From contig JAPTMU010000116.1 of the NCBI GenBank assembly GCA_028583405.1, positions 293,501 to 357,500 of the forward strand: a stretch of DNA of 64,000 nt, in the 5' to 3' direction. Below, piece after piece: positions 22,033-31,394 of this stretch. Under the pieces are notes generated by a model. The model saw only the letters and a program-made list of their open reading frames with translations. It did not search any database and was not told the origin of the DNA. The stretch is from Pogonophryne albipinna (Eukaryota > Chordata > Actinopteri > Perciformes > Artedidraconidae). The position numbers and the translations under genes are program-made. How positions within the stretch are numbered: position 1 is the stretch's first letter; each line of letters starts with the position of its first letter.

Positions 22033-23253
22033 TTAATCTGAAAACAATAGAGAAATAACCGTGAAATATTAAAGAATAAACAATAAAGAGCTTGTATAAC
22101 ATATGATCCAATAAAGGGACATTCTTACAGCCTTTAGGGTTAGAATATTATCATTTTTAGATTATGTAACAACCTGTGGCTTTATCTTGGGGAATACTCG
22201 GCTGGATGTGTCGTAGTGATTGAACAATCCATTAAAATTAGGAAAAAATACCCAGTATTTCCCACAACGAACCCTCCATGTTTGTTTTATTTACCTGTGT
22301 GTGGTTTTATTCAGCCTCAGAGGTGCTGCAGGGCGAGCTCCGCGGCCATGTTGACTCTTTTATTTTTGCTGTAGGAGGATGGATGGGAAGATGAGAAAGC
22401 TGCTGCTGACCATCCAGCTCCAGACATCTTCATTTCCAGCCCCCGCTCCTCAGCACCATCTTCTCAACAAGTCCTCATTCAAAACAAACTACTACAAAAA
22501 CATGGCTGCTAATTCAAAGCCACGTCCATGCTGTGTTATGGACGCTCTTCTGGTGTGTGTGTTTCAGTAGGCTGAATGTACCGTGGCTATTTTTACATTT
22601 AATTGTTAATACAATTCTTTGTGACGTTAGAGATTGAGTCATTGGTTGCGTTTGTTGCCATCTACTGGCCATATTAGGGAAATAAGGGTGAAAATGGAGT
22701 AAACAATCTCACCACAACAGTCCTTTCAGCAGTGAATTGTTGAATTATTCATATCTTCCCTGGTGTAGAAGTACATTGCATATTTAAGCAACATAATCCC
22801 TGTCATATTAAAATTCCCATTATCCTACTATATTTTGCATTTGTCTAATTTTCTCTACTATTTTTATGTTTTAAAAAAATATTTTCTGCACAAATACACC
22901 AAAGCAACAATTATTTTAGATAAAAAAATCTACTTTGCAAAGATCCAGATTTTGATTTTAATCTATGTTTGTTGTGATTGTGAGGATGTGACAGTTTTTA
23001 AGTATTGCTTAAATTAAATGTAATTGAATTACATTTCAATGTATTCTATTTAACTTGTTATTATTATTATTATTATTTTCTTTATTTGTTACCTTACCAC
23101 CTTAAATATATGTTTGTTTGACTAAAAAACAAGAAAAAAAGGAAGCAAGATTATATGAAGGAAAAGTGGGAATTTGGAGCTTTAGAGGAGGGACGTGAAG
23201 GCATCATGACGTCAGAACCTTGCGACGCACGTGTGGTGTAGTGAGGAGCAGAG
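22033..23253. other. Divergent dusp26/ddx56 upstream region, unit A
   Basis: No coding exon supported. Around 22290-22570 a GC-rich patch with a minus-strand donor (ACACACAG then GTAAAT at about 22294) may be the dusp26 5' UTR exon and promoter. TA-rich DNA follows, with a TTA run near 23060. The ddx56 promoter lies at the right end. Repeated at 41051-42275. Confidence 0.45.
23207..23233 (+). promoter_or_regulatory. CRE and E-box in the ddx56 promoter, unit A
   Basis: A perfect CRE, TGACGTCA (23207-23214), and a perfect E-box, CACGTG (23228-23233), lie 47 and 26 bp before the ATG. CACGTG is the MYC/USF site, plausible for a ribosome-biogenesis helicase. The unit B copy starts at 42229. Confidence 0.5.
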
Positions 23254-23477
23254 ATGGCTGCTGAAATGCTTCATTTTCATGAAATGGGCTTTGACGACCG
23301 TCTATTAAAGGTAAAAACCAGTTTGACACTATCAGTAAATCATAAATAGACTGTTGATAAAACGGTAAACCTTTATTTTAAGAGGGAAAACGGCAGAAAC
23401 GTGAAGGGAACGCGACGTAAATAACTACAAGAGGTTCCGTGTGTCGCTTTAACTTGTCTCGTGTATGGGGAACTAGA

Positions 23478-23528
23478 AAAAATATGAAGGAAAGGGTTTT
23501 ACGGTTAACCCCTTTCCTTCATATTTTT
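23478..23528 (+). repeat. Perfect 19-bp-stem hairpin in ddx56 intron 1, unit A
   Basis: AAAAATATGAAGGAAAGGG (23478-23496) is the exact complement of 23510-23528, around a 13-nt loop. Too short for a typical pre-miRNA; it may be a tiny foldback element. The unit B copy is 42500-42550. Confidence 0.8.
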
Positions 23529-23776
23529 GTATAGGTTCAACTTTAACCTATAAACAAATCCATTATTACTGTTATCTTTGTGTTTATATCCACGGTAGAG
23601 TTTACATGACCTTCTTTTTGTTGTTTGCATGAAACGTTCACTTCCCACTATTAGGCTATTTATTTCTCAGGACGTATACTGTAAATCCATACCAGAATGC
23701 CATTATCCCCCAAAAAATTGAATCACAATATCTGTCAATATGTAAAAAACCTGTACATATATGGTGTCTCTGATAG

Positions 23777-23780
<4 letters not shown>

Positions 23781-23813
<33 letters not shown>
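23781..23813. repeat. (TA)n microsatellite, unit A
   Basis: About 16 TA units in ddx56 intron 1. Confidence 0.95.
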
Positions 23814-23817
<4 letters not shown>

Positions 23818-24533
23818 CTCTGAGCTTACTTTAACATTAGGTTTCATATCCTGAGGTCTATTGATCACCCAAAAAGAAGTGTTAAACCTGTGTTAATCAG
23901 TTAAAATTAAGTTGGCTAAGTAGTTGCAAAACAATAATAATAATGGAATTCATTTTATATTTATGCTATCAAAGAGCTATAAAATAGACTTATTGTGATG
24001 CATAACATGTGTTACCTGAAACAGACCTGTTAGTCATACTTTATCAGTTCCTTTAATTGGTGAAAAAGGGTTTCCACACAGTGTTTAGGTAGATTTGCAA
24101 CATTTGATAAAACTGTGAAAATGGCAGTTCCCAGGTGTGAAAAGGTCTTAACCTCCAAAAAAACGTTTCCCCGTTATTTACATTAACTACATTTATATGT
24201 CAGAGCTGACAAAATAACACACATCTATTGAAGTCACTGTATCAAAGGCATGAAATTAATCCTTGTTATTTTCTTCATGATTTAGGCGGTTGCAGATCTC
24301 GGGTGGTCCCAGCCCACTCTGATCCAGGAGAAGGCGATCCCTCTGGCTCAGGAGGGGAAAGACCTTCTAGCACGAGCCAGGACTGGATCAGGAAAGACCG
24401 CTGCTTACGCTATCCCCGTCATCCAGCGAATCCTGGCCTCCAAACAGGTGAGAAAACAACTTCAGGATATTAAAAAACAAAGATATTCTCTCTGTGATGC
24501 ATATCCTTCAGTTCTATATCGTATAAGGCTTCG

Positions 24534-24674
24534 CCCTCTAAGGCTATCGCTATTGGGTTAATCCCACTGCACGTGTGCAGCACTGACAGATTTATTCCAC
24601 GCCCACCTACGACGTGGGCCCCACCTCCAGGCTCACTTCCGTATAAATAGGAAGCAGGCCTTACAATCCACTCC
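24534..24674 (+). repeat. DIRS left inverted terminal repeat, unit A
   Basis: 141 bp from CCCTCTAAGGCTATCGC to TTACAATCCACTCC, complementary to 27988-28128. It contains TATAAATA in CCGTATAAATAGG (about 24640), a likely TATA box. Confidence 0.9.
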
Positions 24675-24758
24675 TACTTTTTTTCAGCACTCTGTTGCAG
24701 AAGCATTGACAGGAAAAACAAGTTCTTTTAAGAGCTACTCACTGAAAAACAAAGATTC

Positions 24759-26393
24759 CTCCTAAGGGAACTCCTGTTAAAGAGAGCAATTTCCAGGGTT
24801 CCTCAAGGGGAAGAAAATCAAGGGTTTTACTCCCGTTATTTTCTTATCCCGAAAAAGACCGGGGGGATGAGACCCATCCTAGATCTGTCAGCATTCAACA
24901 GAGTGATACGAAAAAGGCCGTTTCACATGCTGACAATCAAACAGGTAATGGAGTGTGTGCGCCAAGGAGACTGGTGCACCTCCATAGACCTAAAGGATGC
25001 TTACTTCCACATAACCATCATCCCAAAACACAGGAAATTCCTGCGTTTTCATTCCAGGGAACAGCGTATCAGTTCAACCGGCTGCCGTTCGGATATTCCC
25101 TGGCTCCACGCACTTTTTCGAAGTGTGTGGAGACGGCACTGGAGCCGCTACGCAGAGGAGGGATGAGAGTGTTATTTTATCTGGACGACCTGCTGTTGCT
25201 GGCTCGCTCCAGAGAGGAAGCTGCTTTACAGACGGTACAGCTTGTATCTCACCTGTCAAGCCTGGGTTTCATAAATCAATTGGGAGAAGAGCTGTCCTCT
25301 TCCTACCCAGATCATCACGTATCTGGGAATGGAATTCAACTCAGCCCGCATGAGAGCACGACTCTCACAGCGGCGAGTGGAGAATTTGACAGCTCTCCTC
25401 AGGAGCGTCACACCCGGCAGGGTGGTGACAGCCCTTACCGTGATGCAGCTGTTGGGCATGATGTCAGCTGGTCACGTGGTGATTCCCCTGGGTCTCCTTT
25501 ACATGAGGAGACTTCAGAGGTGGTTTATTCGCCTGCGCATCGACCCAGTGCGTCAGAGGAGACGCAGGGTGTGCATTCCTCTATCCGTAGGTTTGGATCT
25601 GACCTACTGGAAAAATCCCCACATCCTGTCAGTGGGGGTTCCCCTCGGCAGAGTGACGTCACACACATCGGTGTTTACGGACGCATCGCTCTCAGGGTGG
25701 GGGGGAACTTGCATGTCGCAGGCAGTGGGGGGACAGTGGCCGCCTCACATGTCCCTCCATATAAACACGCTGGAATTACTCGCCATATGGAAAGTAATCC
25801 AGCACTTCGCCCCGTTGCTGAGGAATCATCATGTGTTGATTCGAACAGACAACAAGACGGCGGCAGCCTACGTAAATCGTCAAGGAGGTGTACGATCAGC
25901 GCAGCTGCTGGACACAGCCAGACGGCTGTTGTGCTGGGCGCGCACACACATACTCTCGATCAGAGCAGTATATATTCCCGGCGAGCTGAACAAAGGGGCA
26001 GACCTCATGTCCAGGGGAGGTCCTCGACAAGGGGACTGGAGCCTCCACCCCGAGCTGGTCTCCCAAGTGTCGAGCAGGTTCGGGAGAGCGGAGGTAGATC
26101 TGTTCGCTGCGCGCGGGAACGCGCAATGTGCTCTATGGTTCTCCCTGAGAAGGCAGGATCACCCCCCTCTGGGGGTAGACGCGTTCGCACACAGACCTTG
26201 GCCCAGGGGGTTACTGTACGCTTTCCCACCAGTCCCTCTGATCCCTCGGTTCCTGGACCGAGTGCAGGAAGAGCGACTGATAGCGGTCTTAATAGCCCCG
26301 GAGCGCACAGGAGCGTCCTGGTTTCCCTGCATACAACGGATGCTGTCAGGGAGACCGTGGGAAATTCCGTGGCGGGGGGATGCTCTCTCCTAG
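24759..26393 (+). pseudogene. DIRS reverse transcriptase and RNase H, unit A
   Basis: The RT begins mid-domain (R-A-I-S-R-V-P, then [16 protein letters not shown]). It has [10 protein letters not shown] and the catalytic Y-L-D-D (25178-25189). RNase H follows with [20 protein letters not shown] and G-A-D-L-M-S-R-G, then a DIRS-type C-terminal extension ([11 protein letters not shown]). Two shifts disrupt it: a missing base near 25050 and an extra one near 25280, so the central RT lies in another frame. Both units share these shifts, so they predate the duplication. Confidence 0.88.
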
Positions 26394-26439
26394 GCGGAGG
26401 GAGCAATCAGCGGTCACCCAGTGTTAGGCCAACGTTTGT

Positions 26440-27512
26440 GGGCATGGCCCCTGAACGGGAACACTTAGAGGGGCTCGGCCTCTCTCAAGATGTTATGAAT
26501 ACCATTCAGGGATCTAGAGCCGCGTCCACCAGGGCATCTTACACAGCCAAATGGACAGCGTTCCAGCGTTGGTGTGTAGGGAAAGGCATGGACCCCGTGG
26601 CGTGTCCCCTGCCTCACGTGCTATCATTCCTCCAGCTGTTGCTGGACAGGAACTTGGCATATAGCACAATAAAAACATATGCGGCTGCCATTTCTTCGTG
26701 CCATGGAGGTTTTGGGATCAGTACGGTGTTTAGTCACCCTCTGACAAAACGTTTCCTGCGAGGAGTACAGAGACTCAGACCAGTATCACGCGCTTTAGCG
26801 CCTCAATGGGATTTGGCTGTAGTACTGCGAGCACTAAGCAAAGCCCCTTTTGAACCATTGGAGCAGGTTCCCCTAAAGTTCTGTCAGCCAAGGTGGCTCT
26901 GCTCTTGGCTCTGACATCAGCTAAAAGGGTGAGTGACTTGTCTGCTCTCTCGGTGGCTCCGTCATGTCTCCAGATCCAAGGAGATGGCAGCTCAGCGGTG
27001 TTGCGCCCCAACCCGGTTTTTATGCCAAATGTGATCACAAGCTCGTTTAGGTCGAGAGTGATAACCTTGGAAGGCTTCTTTCCCCCTCCTCACAAGTCGG
27101 AGGAGGAAGCCACATCTCATCTCCTCTGTCCCGTGCGCGCGCTGGCATGCTATGTTGCACGCACGGCTGCTATGTTGCACGCACGGCTGCTTTACGCAAA
27201 TCCCAGCGGCTATTTGTGCATTATAGAGAGCGCTCAATAGGGCAGCCTCTATCGGCACAACGCTTGTCACACTGGCTGTGTGAGGCGGTGTCACAGGCGT
27301 ATGTTTCCTCTGGGTTGGAGCCCCCGGAAAACATTAAGGCGCACAGCACCAGGAGAATATCAACTTCTACGGCGTTGCACGGGGGAATGACAGTGGAAGA
27401 CATTTGCATTGCTGCATCTTGGTCTTCACCCTGTTCTTTCATTCGGTTTTATTTGAGGGATGTCTCCCAGTCATCTCTGACACACTCAGTACTGAATAGT
27501 CTGCCAGAATGA
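26440..27512 (+). pseudogene. DIRS tyrosine recombinase, unit A (two frameshifts)
   Basis: The core-binding half runs from about 26440 ([17 protein letters not shown]). A missing base near 26878, shared with unit B, shifts into the catalytic half: S-A-K-R-V-S-D-L with the first Arg, H-S-T-R (H-x-x-R), A-A-S-W and F-I-R-F-Y-L-R-D with the Tyr nucleophile. Unit A also has a 20-bp tandem repeat (27151-27170 and 27171-27190) that shifts the frame before H-x-x-R. Family role: integrates circular cDNA without a DDE integrase. Confidence 0.88.
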
Positions 27513-27840
27513 GTAGGATCGGGGGGTTTTCAAAGGCATGTCCTCTCTCCTGCCTGTCGGCATTTAGAGAGCGGCCTTTTGTTCCCCTCTCTTGGTCGTT
27601 CCTAATAAATGGGACTCGATCTCTACTTTTAGAAACGACAGGTAGCCCGAGTAAGCCTACCTTCATTCCCTGATGGAGAAATATTCATTGTTGGGGGAAA
27701 AAATGTTATATTTCCAGGGAAGGTGATGCTCCATTTTCGCACGGCGAAATGGACATGGGTTATTAACTGAGTAGGTGTGGTTTTGTGCTTCTGGTAACGG
27801 ACGGAACCAGTGGGGCGTAGACTACATCCTGCTTCGCCCT

Positions 27841-27943
27841 TAACCCAATAGCGATAGCCTTAGAGGGCGAAGCCTTATACGATATAGAACTGAGGTTACG
27901 TAATGTAACCCAGCTTCTGTGAGTATAGGCGCAGCCCTCTAAG
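27841..27943 (+). repeat. DIRS internal complementary region, unit A
   Basis: 27841-27893 is the complement of the left end 24508-24560. 27894-27943 is the complement of the right end 28120-28169. The two meet at CTGA/GGTTACG. This is the template that lets DIRS elements form a circular intermediate. The unit B copy is at about 46888-46990. Confidence 0.9.
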
Positions 27944-27987
27944 GTTCGGGCCCCACTGGTTCCGCGAATAGCTGAAGAAAAGCTGTT

Positions 27988-28128
27988 GGAGTGGATTGTA
28001 AGGCCTGCTTCCTATTTATACGGAAGTGAGCCTGGAGGTGGGGCCCACGTCGTAGGTGGGCGTGGAATAAATCTGTCAGTGCTGCACACGTGCAGTGGGA
28101 TTAACCCAATAGCGATAGCCTTAGAGGG
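27988..28128 (-). repeat. DIRS right inverted terminal repeat, unit A
   Basis: Complement of the left repeat, from GGAGTGGATTGTAAGG to GATAGCCTTAGAGGG. Confidence 0.9.
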
Positions 28129-28870
28129 CTGCGCCTATACTCACAGAAGCTGGGTTACATTACGTAACCCCAGCTTTCATTTTTGTCCCTTGGTCAGCTC
28201 ACTCTGTGTTTTGTTGTTATTTTCAGAGCGTTAGAGAGCAGGAAGTGAGAGCTCTGATCCTGGTTCCAACCAAAGAGCTGGGTCAGCAGGTTCAGGCCAT
28301 GATGAGACAGTTAACAGCGTACTGCTCCAGGGACGTCCGAGTGGCCGACATCACGGGGAAAGCTGACCTATCAGCACAGAGGTCAGTCTGGTTGAGGAGT
28401 TTTAATACCTTAGAATGTATTCTCCTGTATCAAGTGTAATAAGATATAATGATATGTCTTTTGTGTTTAAACAGGCCTATCTTAATGGAGAAGCCCGATG
28501 TGGTTGTGGGGACCCCGTCACGAGTGCTCGCCCACCTCAGTGCCCAGAACCTGGTCCTGCATTCGTCCCTTGAGATGCTGGTGGTAGATGAGGCCGACCT
28601 GCTCTTCTCTTTTGGCTTCGAGGCAGACCTGAAGAACTTGTTGTGGTGAGAACACAGTTTGACTTTAAATCACTTACCTGAGGCAGCTGCACATGGTTTA
28701 ATTAAGCAATAAGCCATGGCAGGCAGTTATTATAACAATAAACATGTGACATTTGCAACATTTCCACACGTTCTTCTACACTATTTCTGTTATCTTAAAA
28801 TGTACATAATCATATTTTTGTTGTGTTTTAACAGTCATTTGCCAAAGATCTACCAGTCGTTCCTGATGTC

Positions 28871-28876
28871 CTGATG
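28871..28876 (+). other. Junction filler between duplication units
   Basis: At the boundary the 8-mer CTGATGTC (28863-28870) is immediately repeated (28871-28878) and then runs into TCATTCC, the left edge of the unit. The intact right flank at 47911-47920 reads TGATGTCAGC and the left flank at 9776-9787 reads CTTCTTCATTCC, so TCA is shared by both edges. A short templated insertion with 3-bp microhomology is typical of end joining or replication slippage. Confidence 0.75.
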
Positions 28877-29173
28877 TCATTCCAACTTTAAAATGGTCAC
28901 AAAACATTCAGCTATTAAACTTATATTCAGATTTTTGATATCTTTTACAGTTTTTGACTTATCACAGTGTAAGTTATGGTACATTTATGGGCCCTTTTTA
29001 TAATGGGTGTCTATGGGACGGACTCTTCAGGGCTAGAGTGTGTGACATCATCACTTTGAGTGTAGAGGGTGTTTCAAATTTTCTGAAAAAATATTTAAAA
29101 ACACTACAATCCCAAAATATACACTATTCAAATTATTTCAAAATTATCCCCCCCCCCCCCGCACACATACACA

Positions 29174-29492
29174 CTACGACTTCTTCAACTACGACTATGA
29201 CTGTTACTGCTCCTTTTACAACTACTACTACTACTTCTACAACTACTACTTATACTGCTACTACGACTACTTATACTACTACCACTATTACTACAAATAC
29301 TACTACTACTAATACAACTACTACATTACTACTACTACAACTTATAATACAATTACAACTACTTATACAACTACTAGTACTACTAACAACACCTCTACTA
29401 CTCATACAACTACTACTACAACTACTTATATTACTACTGCTACTACTACTAGTACAGATACTACTACTGCTACTATCATTCACTACTACAGC

Positions 29493-29524
<32 letters not shown>

Positions 29525-29526
29525 TA

Positions 29527-29560
<34 letters not shown>
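29174..29560. repeat. (ACT)n-rich array, unit B
   Basis: Shorter version of the unit A array: a stretch around 10380-10400 and part of the terminal run are missing. Confidence 0.95.
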
Positions 29561-30093
29561 ACAGTATACTATGTACATCTGATATCTAACTACTTCAGCC
29601 TACTTTCAGCTGCAGAAACCATTCAACTGTTAAATGATTCAGCTTTTTCAGGACATTGAGGCTATACATTGTGTTGTTTATACCTTTTTAAACTATTCTT
29701 TGAAATATTAAGCTTCATCACTATTTTTCCTACTCTTCCAGTTGAACATTTCACTTTCAAGTTTTCATCAAAGTCAGTGAAATGCATTTGAGCTGTAACA
29801 ATTTTCGATTCAAATTATTTCACTTTTCTGCATTTTTCCGCTAAGTTCAGCAACACACTTACTTGGTCTCTGTAGCTAAAAGTAGCTACAGATACCATTC
29901 AACTATTAACACATTCATCTTTTTCTGCATTTTCAGCTGAATTCAACAACAAATGAACGCAGCTTACACCATTCGCACACATTTTCAGCAGGAAATACAT
30001 TTTCTAATTTGTAATGCAATACATAAATGCGGTGTTGTCTATTTGTGTAGAAATATTTGCCCATTAACTCAGCTCAGTGATGTCATATTTGTC

Positions 30094-30560
30094 CAGTGGT
30101 GGAAGAAGTACCCAGCTATTGTACTTAAAAGAACTACTACAGTGTAAAAAACCTGTTCCAAGTACAAATAATGCATTTATAATAAGTTAAAAATGCAAGT
30201 ATTGGCATCAAAATATACTTCAAGTATCAAAAGTGTAAGTACTTGTTATGCAAATTGGACCATTTTAATATATATTATGTTTTGATTATAATTATTGATG
30301 CATTCAAGTGTTATCAAAGCAGCTAGTTTGAATGACTTTATATACTACTAGCGGGTAGCTTGTGAATTTACTCTGGGTGTAACTAAAGTCGGATTTAAGT
30401 GTTTATATTTCACATTAATACTTCTGCAAAGTAACTAAAGGTACCTAGTGGAAAAAAGTACATGATTTAGCTCTGAATTGTAGTGGAGTAAAAGTACAAG
30501 GTAGCATACAATTGTAATTAAGTACAATACTTGAGTAAATCTACTTACTTTACACCTCTG
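30094..30560. mobile_element. hAT-type MITE with CAGTGGTGGAA terminus, unit B
   Basis: Copy of the unit A MITE carried by the tandem duplication, not a separate insertion. Confidence 0.7.
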
Positions 30561-31394
30561 TTTGTCTTACATTAATTATTAATGCAGTAATTAGCTTACT
30601 TGAAATACTGGTTGTTGACGTGATCCAGGATTTGAGTCAATAAAACCTCCTGAAAATGATGCATGTCAATCCAAATTCTAAGTGCTGTAACCATTAGGGT
30701 TTCTTCCTTCTATTGTTGCAGTTGAGATATTTTACCACTAGAGGTCAGAAAAAACCTAACCCGAGAAAAAAAAAAGTATAGTTGGCCTACAGGAATTTTC
30801 AAGGGGTGGCACAGGTGATTTATGACATGACATCTTGAGTCTTCTTGTGCTTTTGGTGTCTGTGTTTATATAACTGCAGCTGAAATACATTAGTGTCAGC
30901 TGTGCAACATCTAAGGCTTTTTATTACACTCGTGACTCTGAGTGCTATGGTTTTAATTCTACTTGCCTTTAATGTGGGCCTTGCCTCCATAAAATTCATT
31001 ATGTATTGACCTTCCGTGACAATAATTTGGTTAACTTAACCATAGAAGCATTTTTTTCACATCTGGACAGATACTTTCCTTTTGGATGAGCCCCCTTCCC
31101 ACTCTGAACATATATTTAATATGTCACCTTCTTCTTTTGAGGGGAGTTGGATCATAACACGTTTGTACTGGAGTGCATGATACATAGAGCTGATTTTCAA
31201 AAACTGATCATTGCTCCGCCTGTGGAGTAATGTTACTAACTGAACCCCACCCATCTTCATTCCCATTGGTCTATTCTTGAGCCTTCACATGGCTGTGATT
31301 GGCTGGTAACAGCTTTTACATCACATGTTCCTGGACAGGCTTGAACAGGAAATGTTTTTTTCATCATAACCATATCACAACGCCGTTTGCAAAC

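Larger units (their letters stand above)
24508..28169 (+). mobile_element. DIRS-type tyrosine-recombinase retrotransposon, internally deleted, unit A
   Basis: The 3.66-kb element has inverted terminal repeats of 141 bp (24534-24674 and 27988-28128) plus different outermost ends. An internal complementary region at 27841-27943 joins the complement of the left end to that of the right end, which is the hallmark of DIRS elements. Coding order is RT, RNase H, then tyrosine recombinase. The gag ORF and the RT N-terminus are missing. It lies in ddx56 intron 2, same orientation, with no target duplication, as expected for recombinase-mediated integration. Confidence 0.92.
9781..28870 (+). repeat. 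Tandem duplication, unit A (about 19.09 kb)
   Basis: From TCATTCC at 9781 to CTGATGTC at 28870 the sequence is repeated, nearly base for base and in the same orientation, from 28877 to 47917. Visible differences are few: lengths of the ACT and TA arrays, single substitutions (for example 12804, 24350 and 26523), a 14-bp deletion in dusp26 of unit B and a 20-bp tandem repeat in the DIRS recombinase of unit A. Even introns and intergenic DNA match, so the event is very recent or the units are two haplotypes placed in series. Confidence 0.95.
23254..28872 (+). pseudogene. ddx56: ddx56, truncated copy, unit A
   Basis: Exons 23254-23310, 24286-24447, 28227-28381, 28474-28646 (approximate edges) and a partial exon from 28835. 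It encodes the RecA1 half of DDX56: Q-motif, [18 protein letters not shown] and V-D-E-A-D. The duplication boundary cuts exon 5 after S-F-L-M-S, so the next codon is a TGA made by the junction. The product would stop at about 194 residues, just before motif III (S-A-T), and lack the RecA2 lobe, so it cannot be an active helicase. It also reads P-L-A-Q-E-G where unit B has P-L-A-L-E-G. Transcripts may run on into unit B. A DIRS element fills intron 2. Confidence 0.9.

Noticed and set aside
22379..22570. 63-codon frame before ddx56
   Set aside because: Lies in the probable dusp26 promoter and 5' UTR, on the opposite strand; no homologue recognised.
23781..23813. TA array considered as an AT-rich origin or promoter
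   Set aside because: Simple microsatellite whose length differs between the duplicate units.
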